From: JAQIBY01 sp046546095
GTDB lineage: Bacteria; Bacteroidota; Bacteroidia; Bacteroidales; ML635J-15
Direction of reading: 5' to 3'
NCBI GenBank assembly: GCA_046546095.1
Contig: JBKGYK010000012.1
Location: 1-52,515 of the forward strand
DNA length: 52,515 nt
This document shows positions 42,515-50,783 of this stretch, piece by piece. The position numbers and the translations under genes were made by a program. The stretch's first letter is position 1. Each line of letters opens with the position of its first letter. The notes under the pieces are model-generated. The model searched no databases. It saw nothing but the letters and a program-made list of their open reading frames with translations, and had not been told where the DNA came from.

Positions 42515-43807
42515 ATGAAACGAGAAAAGCTGGCGAAAAAGTGGCGTAGAAATACCAATAAAACATTGGCCTTAGGGGCATGCATTATGCTACTGTCTGT
42601 TGGGCAAAGTGTAGCTCAAAGCACAAAAGACAGCATTGATTTACTGGAAAATAACATCCGGAAACTGGAGAACAGACGTGATTCAATGTATTCAATCCTT
42701 GAAGACCTGAGAATAGAGGACATCATGGAGGACATCAAAGCAGCAGGCTATCCACAAGGAGCAGAAACCGAAGAAATCACAAGCCATCCGGGCATTGTCA
42801 TTTCATACAACGAAAACCACGAACTTGCCAACTGGGTTGCCCACATGATTATCCCCCAGGTAAAAACAGGCAATTTATCACGCACCAATGATTTTCGTCC
42901 GGATACCACCATTTCCACAGGTACTGCCGTAGAGGAAGATTATTTTAAAAAATATCTGCAGGAAGACAGCACATATGAATACGACGGATACGGCTATGAC
43001 AGGGGTCATCTGGCAGCCTCCGCAGATTACCGGTGGTCAAAACAGGCCATGTCAGCAACGTACTATTACTCAAACATGACGCCGCAACGACCGGAGTTTA
43101 ACCGTGCGGGATGGGCAAAGCTGGAGAACTTTCTGCGCACCTATGTCATTGAGAACGAAACGCCAATTCTTGTTTATACCGGACCTGTACTAAGTGATGA
43201 TTTACCGGTAGTTGAACGCAGCGTCAACAAGATCAGCCTGCCGGAGTTTCATTATAAAATTGCCTGGGACAAGCAAAACAACAGATGCATTGCTTTTGTC
43301 ATGCCAAATACAGAAATTGACAAACCTCTGGGAAGCTATGCAGTAAGTGTTGACAGTGTTGAATCACTGACCGGAATAGATTTCCTGCCGGCCTTGTCAG
43401 AAGATGAGCAGGATAAGCTTGAAAGCAAGAACAATCCTGAAGCCTGGTTTTCCGGTGAACACAAAGACGATAAAGTACCGCTCAGCAAAGCTGATATGCC
43501 TGAAGGAGCCTTCAATACAATCAATGCCCGTGCATTCATGGGCAGCAAGAAAAAAGTCACTGTCTGCGGCACTGTGGTTTCTACCCACAAATCCGGCAAG
43601 GGCAACACATTCATCAACCTTGACAAGACATTTCCAAATCAAATTTTCACTGTTACCATCTGGAAAGACCATCAGGCAAACTTCCCATACGAAGCCCATA
43701 AGGTGCTGATGAATGAAAAAATCTGCGTAAGTGGCAGGGTTGAAGAATTTGGAGATAAGCCGGCCATTTTTCTTAAAAATGAAAACAACATACAAATCAT
43801 AGACTAA
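42515..43807 (+). CDS. Secreted DNA/RNA non-specific endonuclease with C-terminal OB-like domain
   Basis: The ATG at 42515 gives a basic N-terminus and a signal segment ending SVGQSVAQ (about residue 35). A short coiled coil (about 38-70) is followed by a beta-beta-alpha-metal nuclease domain with the catalytic DRGH at 162-165, then SNMTPQRPEFNRAGW with its metal-binding asparagine. The last 85 residues (VTVCGTVVSTHKSGKGNTF, then KICVSGRVEEFGDKPAIFLK) look like an OB-fold nucleic-acid-binding domain. The enzyme would degrade DNA and RNA outside the cytoplasm, for nutrition or biofilm turnover. The upstream extension to 42233 is rejected because it crosses the divergent DUF1338 start. Confidence 0.88.
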   Translation: MKREKLAKKWRRNTNKTLALGACIMLLSVGQSVAQSTKDSIDLLENNIRKLENRRDSMYSILEDLRIEDIMEDIKAAGYPQGAETEEITSHPGIVISYNENHELANWVAHMIIPQVKTGNLSRTNDFRPDTTISTGTAVEEDYFKKYLQEDSTYEYDGYGYDRGHLAASADYRWSKQAMSATYYYSNMTPQRPEFNRAGWAKLENFLRTYVIENETPILVYTGPVLSDDLPVVERSVNKISLPEFHYKIAWDKQNNRCIAFVMPNTEIDKPLGSYAVSVDSVESLTGIDFLPALSEDEQDKLESKNNPEAWFSGEHKDDKVPLSKADMPEGAFNTINARAFMGSKKKVTVCGTVVSTHKSGKGNTFINLDKTFPNQIFTVTIWKDHQANFPYEAHKVLMNEKICVSGRVEEFGDKPAIFLKNENNIQIID

Positions 43808-43890
43808 GTCAACAAGCGCTGACAGGATATTATTGCTGATTTTGTGGTACAGGGCACATCTGCCATTCTGTCAAAAACACCTGCCAAATT

Positions 43891-43922
43891 GTTGAAAGAC
43901 CAGGAATTTTTCATTACCTTTG
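43891..43922 (+). promoter_or_regulatory. Promoter of the sigma-54 activator operon
   Basis: GTTG at 43891-43894 and TACCTTTG at 43915-43922 are spaced 20 bases apart, resembling -33 and -7 elements. The start codon at 43937 follows closely, which supports that start over an upstream one at 43844. Confidence 0.6.
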
Positions 43923-43936
43923 TTAAAAATTATTCC

Positions 43937-45181
43937 ATGAATATACAGACGATAAAACAACGTTTTGGTATCATCGGAAACTCTCCGGAGCTAAATCGTG
44001 CCATCGATTTAGCCTACCAGGTTGCATCCACGGATTTGTCGGTGATGGTAACCGGAGAAAGCGGAGTTGGTAAAGAAAATATCCCCCGGATAATTCATCA
44101 GTACAGTAGCCGTAAACACGGAGAATTTGTTGCTGTCAACTGTGGTGCCATACCGGAAGGAACAATAGACAGCGAGTTATTTGGCCATGAAAAAGGCTCA
44201 TTTACAGGAGCAACTGACAGTCGCAAGGGTTATTTTGAAGAAGCCAACAAGGGCACGATTTTTCTTGATGAAGTAGCAGAGCTTCCCCTATCTACACAGG
44301 TACGCCTGCTGCGTGTGCTGGAATCGGGAGAATACATCAGGGTTGGTTCATCAAAAGTGAAAAAAACGGATGTCAGAGTAGTTGCAGCCACCAACGTGGA
44401 TATTATCGAGGCCATTCGCAACAACAAATTCCGCGAAGATTTGTATTACAGGCTCAATACGGTCCCCATCAGCATTCCACCACTTCGCAACCGAAAAGAA
44501 GATATCTATTTATTATTCAGAAAATTTGCGGTTGATTTTGCTGAAAAATACAACATGCCGGCTCTGAAACTTGACAACAATGCACGGGAACTCCTGTTAA
44601 ATTACCGTTGGCCGGGTAATGTAAGACAGCTCAGAAACATTACCGAACAAATGTCAATCATTGAGAAAGAAAGATTTATCAATGCCAATACACTAAAATC
44701 ATACATTCCCGAAGTTGAAAATTCAAGTCTGCCGGCTATTGTTGAAAAAGGGAAAGACAAAGACTTTAATTCAGAGCGGGAAATTCTTTATCAGATTTTG
44801 TTTGACATGAAAAGCGACATGAATGATTTAAAAAAGATTGTTCACGAGCTAATGCGCGATAATCCTGACACAATCCGCAGAACAGAAGCAGAGAACAGCG
44901 GAATATTGAGCAAATTATACAGCGAAGAAGAAGTGTACCATATCAACAAACCGGAACCACCGAAAGAAACAGAGAAAGGTTTCAAAGAAGACGAAGAAAA
45001 TATCGAAGACACAGAAGAATTTGTGGAGGAAAATTTAAGTCTGGCCGATATGGAAAAACAAATGATTGAAAAAGCGCTTGAAAAACACCGGGGCAAACGC
45101 AAAATTGCAGCCGAGGAACTCGGAATCAGCGAACGCACTCTGTACAGGAAAATCAAAGAATACAATATTGATTCCCGATGA
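43937..45181 (+). CDS. Sigma-54-dependent transcriptional activator without receiver domain
   Basis: This 414-residue enhancer-binding protein has the AAA+ central domain directly at the N-terminus: Walker A GESGVGKE (40-47), the sigma-54 contact loop GSFTGA (about 87, a variant of GAFTGA), Walker B GTIFLDEV and the sensor region YRWPGNVRQLRN. A charged acidic linker (about 280-370) leads to a Fis-type HTH (GKRKIAAEELGISERTLYRK). It has no receiver or ligand-binding domain, so activity must be controlled by expression or a partner. The stop overlaps the lptE start (ATGA). The order activator, lptE, TPR protein, secG is a conserved Bacteroidota cluster (from memory). Confidence 0.93.
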   Translation: MNIQTIKQRFGIIGNSPELNRAIDLAYQVASTDLSVMVTGESGVGKENIPRIIHQYSSRKHGEFVAVNCGAIPEGTIDSELFGHEKGSFTGATDSRKGYFEEANKGTIFLDEVAELPLSTQVRLLRVLESGEYIRVGSSKVKKTDVRVVAATNVDIIEAIRNNKFREDLYYRLNTVPISIPPLRNRKEDIYLLFRKFAVDFAEKYNMPALKLDNNARELLLNYRWPGNVRQLRNITEQMSIIEKERFINANTLKSYIPEVENSSLPAIVEKGKDKDFNSEREILYQILFDMKSDMNDLKKIVHELMRDNPDTIRRTEAENSGILSKLYSEEEVYHINKPEPPKETEKGFKEDEENIEDTEEFVEENLSLADMEKQMIEKALEKHRGKRKIAAEELGISERTLYRKIKEYNIDSR

Positions 45182-45690
45182 AACTTTTCAGATTACATAC
45201 CGTATATTTGTTTTTGCTGATTTTTGTAACATCATCATGCATTTCAGGGGGTTATTCCTTTACCGGAGCAAGCATAGGCGAAGCAGAAACCATCCGGGTC
45301 AGCCATTTTCCCAACCGTGCGGATGTTGTTAACCCGGGATTAAGCAATGTATTTACAGAGGCACTGAAGGATAAATTTGTTCAGCAAACTGATCTGAACC
45401 TGACAAACAGCAATGCCGACATGGAATTTGAAGGGGAGATTACAAGTTACAGAATCTCACCAAGGGCAATTCAGGGCAATGAGACAGCCGCTTTAAGCAG
45501 GCTGACTGTCACAGTAAAGGTAGAATTTATCAACAGGACAGATGAGTCTCTAAATTTTGAATCAACATTTTCAGCATATTCTGATTATCAAAGCTCAAAA
45601 AGCCTGAATAGCGTTGAAGGAGAACTGGTTGATGAGATTGTGGAAAAACTGACCGAGGACATTTTCAATAAAGCAGTGGTAAACTGGTAA
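45178..45690 (+). CDS. lptE: LPS assembly lipoprotein LptE
   Basis: LptE plugs the LptD barrel that inserts LPS into the outer membrane. The 170-residue protein has a lipoprotein signal with Cys21 (LLIFVTSSC), followed by GGYSFTGASI, and the alternating alpha-beta pattern of the family (IRVSHFPNRADVVNPGLSNV, then FTEALKDKFV near 60). Bacteroidota LptE proteins are diverged but share this layout and gene position. It is translationally coupled to the sigma-54 activator, and the next gene starts 7 bases later. Confidence 0.88.
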   Translation: MKLFRLHTVYLFLLIFVTSSCISGGYSFTGASIGEAETIRVSHFPNRADVVNPGLSNVFTEALKDKFVQQTDLNLTNSNADMEFEGEITSYRISPRAIQGNETAALSRLTVTVKVEFINRTDESLNFESTFSAYSDYQSSKSLNSVEGELVDEIVEKLTEDIFNKAVVNW

Positions 45691-45697
45691 TTAAACT

Positions 45698-46711
45698 ATG
45701 GAAAAGCAGTTACTCAAAACATACCTGAAAGATCAGAGCAGACTGGACAAATCCAGCCTGAAAGAACTTGAGGAGCTGACAAAAGAGTTTCCCTATTTTC
45801 AGACAGCCTGGCTCCTGCTTGCCAAAAATCTGAAAAACCTGGATGACCACCGCTTCGAAAATATGCTCGTTCTTGCTGCCAGTTATGCCCCCAGCCGAAG
45901 TCGTCTGTTCCAGCTTGTAATGAAGGAGGAATCCCCGGTAGCAAAAAAACAATCCGACACAAAAAAGCCCGATGTACCGGAAGAAATAGTTTCCCCGCCA
46001 AAACCGGCATCCAAAGCAGATAAACCTGCAGATCAGACCAAAGCGAAAACACCTCCCAAACCGGAAATAAAAAAGGAAACTAAAACAGAAACAAGATCTG
46101 AAGAGCCAGGAACGGCGGCAAAGGAAAAAACAAAGGCCCAAGAAACTCAGGACACACAAGAGGCAAGCCCAAATGATTTACAGGACATTCTTCAGCAACG
46201 CCTCGAAGAACTAAAAAAAAAAATAAGTCATAAGGATACCGACCAGAGAGAAAAAGCATCGGCAGAAACAGTTGAGCTCAAGGCAGATCACTTCTTCTCC
46301 AGACCTCTGGATGCACAGGATTACCGGAACAACAAAAATTACCCGCTTGATAAGCTTGAGCATAACAGGGAGAAAAATCGCAAAGACCCTGATATTCCTT
46401 CAGAAAAAGGAATGCCGAAGACAAAAAAACAAAAGTTGCTGGATAAATTTATTGCCTCTGAAAATGAAATCAGCAGCCAAAGGTTAAAACCATCTGAAAA
46501 TCCAGCAGAACAGCACAGAGTAGACAAGCCATATGACGACTCTACAGAGCTTGTTAGCGAAACCCTCGCCAAAATTTACATTAAACAGGGGCATTATGAA
46601 AAAGCTCTGAGCGCTTACAAGAAATTAAGTTTGAAATATCCGCAAAAAAATATTTACTTTGCAACTCAAATTGAAAAGATTAAACAAATAATACAATCTA
46701 AAGACAACTAG
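45698..46711 (+). CDS. Protein with lysine/proline/glutamate-rich linker and C-terminal TPR
   Basis: This 337-residue protein has an N-terminal helical part (about 1-75, LKELEELTKEFPYFQTAWLL), a long low-complexity linker rich in K, P, E, T and A (about 75-150), a second charged region, and one clear TPR-like unit at the end (LAKIYIKQGHYEKALSAYKK at about 287-306). There is no signal peptide, so it is cytoplasmic. The position between lptE and secG is a conserved Bacteroidota arrangement, but its role is unknown. secG begins 2 bases after its stop. Confidence 0.75.
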   Translation: MEKQLLKTYLKDQSRLDKSSLKELEELTKEFPYFQTAWLLLAKNLKNLDDHRFENMLVLAASYAPSRSRLFQLVMKEESPVAKKQSDTKKPDVPEEIVSPPKPASKADKPADQTKAKTPPKPEIKKETKTETRSEEPGTAAKEKTKAQETQDTQEASPNDLQDILQQRLEELKKKISHKDTDQREKASAETVELKADHFFSRPLDAQDYRNNKNYPLDKLEHNREKNRKDPDIPSEKGMPKTKKQKLLDKFIASENEISSQRLKPSENPAEQHRVDKPYDDSTELVSETLAKIYIKQGHYEKALSAYKKLSLKYPQKNIYFATQIEKIKQIIQSKDN

Positions 46712-46713
46712 CA

Positions 46714-47076
46714 ATGTACGTATTCTTGACAATTTTACTAATGATAGTGTGTGTTCTTCTGATTCTGATCGTATTGGTTCAGAATCCTAAAGGAGGAGGC
46801 TTATCTTCAGCTTTCGGGCAGGGTAACCAGGTGATGGGTGTAAGAAAAACCACCGACTTTCTTGAAAAAGCTACCTGGACACTCGCCATAGCACTGATGG
46901 TTTTGAGTTTATTTGCCAGTTTCTCCATTCCGAGACCTGAAAATGATGATGATCAGGATCAGACTCAAACCGAGCAGACGCAGCCTGCACAGGAACAGCC
47001 TGCACAGGAACAACCTGAACAGGAACAGCCTGCACAGGAACTTCCTGACGAAAACACACCTCAACCAGCAAACTAA
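46714..47076 (+). CDS. secG: Preprotein translocase subunit SecG
   Basis: SecG is a small non-essential part of the SecYEG export channel. The 120-residue protein has two membrane helices (about 2-22 and 50-70) joined by the diagnostic loop VQNPKGGGLSSAFG (about 26-39). The C-terminal 45 residues are a hydrophilic Q/E/P-rich tail coded partly by a 15-base tandem repeat. It ends the activator-lptE-TPR-secG unit and is followed by a terminator. Confidence 0.95.
   Translation: MYVFLTILLMIVCVLLILIVLVQNPKGGGLSSAFGQGNQVMGVRKTTDFLEKATWTLAIALMVLSLFASFSIPRPENDDDQDQTQTEQTQPAQEQPAQEQPEQEQPAQELPDENTPQPAN
46984..47043 (+). repeat. 15-bp tandem repeat in the secG tail
   Basis: Four in-frame units of 15 bases with consensus CCTGCACAGGAACAG start at 46984, 46999, 47014 and 47029. 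They encode PAQEQ, PAQEQ, PEQEQ and PAQEL. Units differ by up to two bases, so the array may vary in copy number between strains. Confidence 0.95.
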
Positions 47077-47099
47077 GGCATTCATACAGGTGAAGAAAG

Positions 47100-47126
47100 C
47101 CTTTCCCTCACCGGAAAGGTTTTTTT
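47100..47126 (+). terminator. Intrinsic terminator after secG
   Basis: CCTTTCC (47100-47106) pairs with GGAAAGG (47113-47119) around a 6-base loop, followed by seven T residues. Confidence 0.9.
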
Positions 47127-47172
47127 ATACCTGTGTATCAATGAGGCCTGTGCCAATGAAAAACAAATTCTT

Positions 47173-47180
47173 TAGTTTTG
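47173..47180 (+). promoter_or_regulatory. SDR-VOC operon promoter -7 box
   Basis: TAGTTTTG matches TAnnTTTG and lies 23 bases before the SDR start, after the secG terminator. Confidence 0.5.
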
Positions 47181-47195
47181 CTTATTTGAAAAATT

Positions 47196-47981
47196 ATGTC
47201 GAAAACGGTAGTCATAACAGGTGCATCAGGAGGCATTGGACATGCCCTCTCGCTTGAGTACGCCCAAGCTGGCACAAAGCTGATTCTATGTGATCTCAAT
47301 GCTGAGCAACTGAACAATACAGCACGCATGTGCAAAAAAACAGCAGACCAGGTGGACACTTTCCGTTTTGATTTAGGCAAAGCTGAAGCGGTCGGCATAG
47401 CTGCAGAAAAAATTCTGTCTGCCTGTGACATCATTGACAGACTCATTCTGGTGGGCGGTGTTTCACAACGGGGTTCTGCCCTGAAAACCAGTCTGGAAAC
47501 TGATCGTAAAATAATGGAAATCAATTATTTCGGCCACATCAATCTGACAAAAAAACTATTGCCCGCCTTGTTGAAATCAGAGGATCCTCATATTGGCGTA
47601 ACATCCAGCATTTCCGGCCGTTTTGGATTCCATTTGCGATCTGCCTACGCTGCTTCCAAATTTGCATTGCACGGTTTCTTTGAGTCACTGAGACTGGAAC
47701 ATCATAAAGACAAACTAAAGGTAAGCATCATTTGCCCCGGACGCATCAATACGCCCATTTCACTTTCTGCCATCACCGAAAGCGGTGAAAAGCACGGCAA
47801 AATGGATCCCGGTCAAAACAATGGAATGCCTGCAGAAACCTGTGCCCGAAAAATGAAAAAGGCCATTGAAAAAGGCAAGAAAGACGTATTGATAGGCAAG
47901 CAGGAAATTTTAATGGTATATTTCAGAAAATACCTGCCTGTTGTATTTTACAAATTAGCTAACAAAATAAATCCCAGATAA
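47196..47981 (+). CDS. Short-chain dehydrogenase/reductase, DltE/YqjQ-like
   Basis: This 261-residue SDR has VITGASGGIGHALSLEYA (6-23), an unusual VGGVSQRGS where most SDRs have NNAG, and catalytic residues in TSSISGRFGFHLRSAYAASK (Ser, Tyr and Lys in correct spacing). The C-terminal 40 residues (KKDVLIGKQEILMVYFRKYL, then PVVFYKLANK) form a basic amphipathic end like membrane-associated SDRs acting on lipids. The substrate is unknown. The VOC gene begins one base after the stop, so the two proteins probably share a pathway. Confidence 0.9.
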   Translation: MSKTVVITGASGGIGHALSLEYAQAGTKLILCDLNAEQLNNTARMCKKTADQVDTFRFDLGKAEAVGIAAEKILSACDIIDRLILVGGVSQRGSALKTSLETDRKIMEINYFGHINLTKKLLPALLKSEDPHIGVTSSISGRFGFHLRSAYAASKFALHGFFESLRLEHHKDKLKVSIICPGRINTPISLSAITESGEKHGKMDPGQNNGMPAETCARKMKKAIEKGKKDVLIGKQEILMVYFRKYLPVVFYKLANKINPR

Positions 47982-47982
47982 T

Positions 47983-49041
47983 ATGGCAAAAAACATCAGC
48001 GGAATTCAACAAATTGGTATAGGTGTACCAGACGTTAAAGAAGCCTGGAACTGGTACATTGATAATTTCAATATGAATGTCAGGGTTTTTGAAGAAAAAG
48101 CTGTGGCAGAGCTTATGCTGCCCCACACTGAAGGCAAAGCCCGTGAACGTTATGCTGCTCTGGCAATCAACATGGAAGGTGGCGGTGGATTTGAAATCTG
48201 GCAACACACCGGCAAAAAACCTATCATGCCAAAGGAACCATTATTGCTTGGCGACCTGGGCATCAATGTTGTAAAGATGAAATGCCGCAATGCACAAGCA
48301 TGCTACAATGATTTTTCACGCAAAAACATTGAAATCCTCAGCAAAATCACACATAACCCTGGCGGCACAAAACATTTTTTTGTCAGGGATCTGTACGACA
48401 ATATTTTTGAATTTGTGGAAGAGCCTGTAAGCTTTCTGCAAAAACACAAAAACGGTGGGGTATATGGTGCCATAATCGGGGTTAAAAATATTGAAGAATC
48501 TCTGATCGTCTATCAGGACATCCTGGGATACGATGATATTGTTTACGACCGGAAAGGCCGCTTTGAAGATACAAAAGGACTCCCCGGCGGACACAAGGAA
48601 TTACGCAGGGTTCTTCTGGCTCATTCGCAGCCCAGGAAAGGAGCCTTTGCTCCATTGCTGGGCCCCACCCAAATCGAACTTGTTGAAGTAAAATCACGCA
48701 AGCCAAAGGATATTTTCGAAGGACGTATTTGGGGTGATCCGGGATTTATCCATATTTGCTTTGATATTTCGGGTATGTCTGATCTTCGAGAAGAGGTAAA
48801 ATCCAAGGGCTTCCCATTTACGGTTGACAGCGCTGACAGCTTTGATATGGGTGAAGCAGCAGGTCACTTTTCCTACATTCAGGCCCCTGAAAACACATTG
48901 ATAGAATTTGTAGAAACCCACAAGGTGCCCATCATGAAAAAATTGGGCTGGTATCTGAATCTGCAGAAACGGGATTCGCGCAAACCCTTGCCGACCTACA
49001 TGCTGAGAGCTATGGGCCTCAATAAAGTAAAAAACCTGTAA
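47983..49041 (+). CDS. Tandem VOC (glyoxalase/dioxygenase-fold) protein
   Basis: The 352-residue protein contains two double-module VOC units (about 5-140 and 155-310). Each begins with a characteristic strand (ISGIQQIGIGVPDVKEAWNW, then VYGAIIGVKNIEESLIVYQD). Likely metal ligands in the second half are Glu in TQIELVEV, His in FIHICFDI and Glu in TLIEFVET. In the first half only the glutamates of FEIWQH and FEFVEE are evident. It is shorter than and unlike 4-hydroxyphenylpyruvate dioxygenase at its C-terminus. A reaction cannot be assigned; co-transcription with the SDR suggests a two-step conversion. Confidence 0.82.
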   Translation: MAKNISGIQQIGIGVPDVKEAWNWYIDNFNMNVRVFEEKAVAELMLPHTEGKARERYAALAINMEGGGGFEIWQHTGKKPIMPKEPLLLGDLGINVVKMKCRNAQACYNDFSRKNIEILSKITHNPGGTKHFFVRDLYDNIFEFVEEPVSFLQKHKNGGVYGAIIGVKNIEESLIVYQDILGYDDIVYDRKGRFEDTKGLPGGHKELRRVLLAHSQPRKGAFAPLLGPTQIELVEVKSRKPKDIFEGRIWGDPGFIHICFDISGMSDLREEVKSKGFPFTVDSADSFDMGEAAGHFSYIQAPENTLIEFVETHKVPIMKKLGWYLNLQKRDSRKPLPTYMLRAMGLNKVKNL

Positions 49042-49062
49042 GCGTCAATCTGTTTTCAGCGA

Positions 49063-50478
49063 TCATTCCGAGGGTGTGCTGATGATAAACATATCCTGCT
49101 TGTTTAGGTCAAGCCAGAATTCCAGAGCTACCCGCCGGATATCATCCCAATAGTCCTCTGTGAGCAAGCCATGTGCATCTATTGATGACTGAATTTGTTT
49201 TTCGAAAACCTCAATCAGATCCTCTCTGAGGGCAATGCTGACTTTTTGCCCTTTATACGCAAAAACCGCCTTTGGCATTATGTCCACATCTTCCGGCACA
49301 TGTATACTGCCATAACCAAGGGATGCACCGGTACTAAACTGCAAGCCGTCGTGCATACAACTTAAGGGTGGATTATTGCCGCCATAAGACCAGACTTCAA
49401 GTTCATCCAGGCCCACAGAAAAATACTGCATGGCCCGCAAACCCATTTTTGCTCCCATGATGGAATAAATGCCAAGATGCCCGTGAAATTCATTGGTCAT
49501 TGCCACAACCTGAAATTCATCATAACCGTGAGTTTTGATAAGGGTATCGGCAAGCCTGGCCACATCACCCCTGAGCCAGTGTCTGTCCACAGGCAGGTTT
49601 TTGAATATTACGCCTTCTACCGGCTTGTCAGTATCCAGCATTCCAAGCATAAGCATTTCCAGTTCCTCAGTCTCAAGAGGAGTGTATACCTTTTGTTTTT
49701 TCTCAAAATATTCAGGAAAACACAAAAACAAAGGCAGATAATCATCCATGCATTGCCTGAAAATGGAGTTTTCTGTGGTAATGCTCAGATCATCACCATA
49801 AAAATCAACAATGGCAGAAGCATAAGGATTATTCAGTGTTTTCAGCATGGAAAAAAAATCATTATCGAGATTATTCTGATCACCGGCATGCACAAAATCT
49901 ATATGCGGCACTTTACTGAGTACAAATTCAGCTGCTTCTGTATCCCTGGTGTAATTCATCCCGGGCTCAGCAGGGTTGTGGTACCAAACGATACGGCTAA
50001 TTTCATCAAGGTCTTCCGGATATTTTCTTATCAGGGCTGCCAGATTGGTCAGACTTCCGCTGACAAGGTAAATGTCTTTGGATGAATGTGCCCTCAGCCT
50101 TTCATGGATTAATTCTACTGCATCATTCCGGTACTCCCGGCTGATTTCTCCGGGCCAGACAAATCTTTTAGCCACCTTTCTGTGTGAAAATTCAAGCTCA
50201 ATTGATTTGCCGGCAGCCACAGGCACACCCTGATGACCATAGTGGTCAAGCATTCCCCTGATTCTGCCGGCTCCCTGGTCGGGCCCCAACACACCGTCTG
50301 ATGTAATACAGGCATTCAGATTGAATTCAGGGGAAGCCAAAAGCATTTGCAGCATACGAAAATCATCAACACCACAGTCTGTATCCACAATCAGATTATA
50401 ACTGGCCTTTTTATGAGCAAAAGCGTTGGGGCTCACTACAAGGCTAAAAATCAGAAACAAAAATAGCACATTTTTCAT
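49063..50478 (-). CDS. Secreted nucleoside hydrolase fused to an FmdE-like domain
   Basis: From the ATG at 50478 the protein has 471 residues with a signal peptide (1-21, ending PNAFA). Residues about 28-300 are a nucleoside hydrolase: the metal motif DTDCGVDD (32-39, with Cys where Pro is usual), VSGSLTNLAALIRKYPEDL (about 139-157, canonical GPLTN) and the later NYTRDTEAAEFVL. Residues about 325-445 resemble FmdE: EFHGHLG (330-336), PLSCMHDGLQFSTGASLGYG with Cys374, then a lysine and glycine-rich strand. The usual Cys of FmdE HGHxCPG is Gly here. It likely cleaves a ribosyl bond in the periplasm; the FmdE part may bind a metal. The upstream extension to 50568 is rejected because it lacks a leader. 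Confidence 0.75.
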   Translation of the reverse strand: MKNVLFLFLIFSLVVSPNAFAHKKASYNLIVDTDCGVDDFRMLQMLLASPEFNLNACITSDGVLGPDQGAGRIRGMLDHYGHQGVPVAAGKSIELEFSHRKVAKRFVWPGEISREYRNDAVELIHERLRAHSSKDIYLVSGSLTNLAALIRKYPEDLDEISRIVWYHNPAEPGMNYTRDTEAAEFVLSKVPHIDFVHAGDQNNLDNDFFSMLKTLNNPYASAIVDFYGDDLSITTENSIFRQCMDDYLPLFLCFPEYFEKKQKVYTPLETEELEMLMLGMLDTDKPVEGVIFKNLPVDRHWLRGDVARLADTLIKTHGYDEFQVVAMTNEFHGHLGIYSIMGAKMGLRAMQYFSVGLDELEVWSYGGNNPPLSCMHDGLQFSTGASLGYGSIHVPEDVDIMPKAVFAYKGQKVSIALREDLIEVFEKQIQSSIDAHGLLTEDYWDDIRRVALEFWLDLNKQDMFIISTPSE

Positions 50479-50783
50479 ATACCGGATTTTACACGCTAAA
50501 GATACAAGTTTTGAATAATGTTGCAGCAATGCCCGCTTGTTTTTTATGGTTCTACTGCAAACTTTCATGCCTAAGGAAGACAGGAGTGGGTAAGGATTGA
50601 AAAATCAGAAACTGAATAAAATACTGTCAGTGCTAAAGCCAATTTCATCTTTCATATCATTATCAACCCGGCTTTTATGTCGGGGTTCAGAGGCAAAAAA
50701 AATTCAAACCAAACTGCTCATAAGCATGACGGTATAATGCGATTTTTTTCGGATATTGCGGACTGAAAATAAACAGAATACAA
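50479..50783. other. Divergent intergenic region, nucleoside hydrolase to rhodanese
   Basis: This 305-base gap separates two divergent genes. No gene is supported. A near -7 box, TATCTTTA, lies on the minus strand about 25 bases before the nucleoside hydrolase start, with one mismatch. A weak hairpin (AACCC with GGGTT, near 50667-50690) has no T-tract. I see no riboswitch or RNA. Confidence 0.4.

Noticed and set aside
45710..46159. 149-residue Cys- and Phe-rich minus-strand frame
   Set aside because: Antisense of the K/P/E-rich linker of the gene at 45698; the composition is a by-product of that linker.
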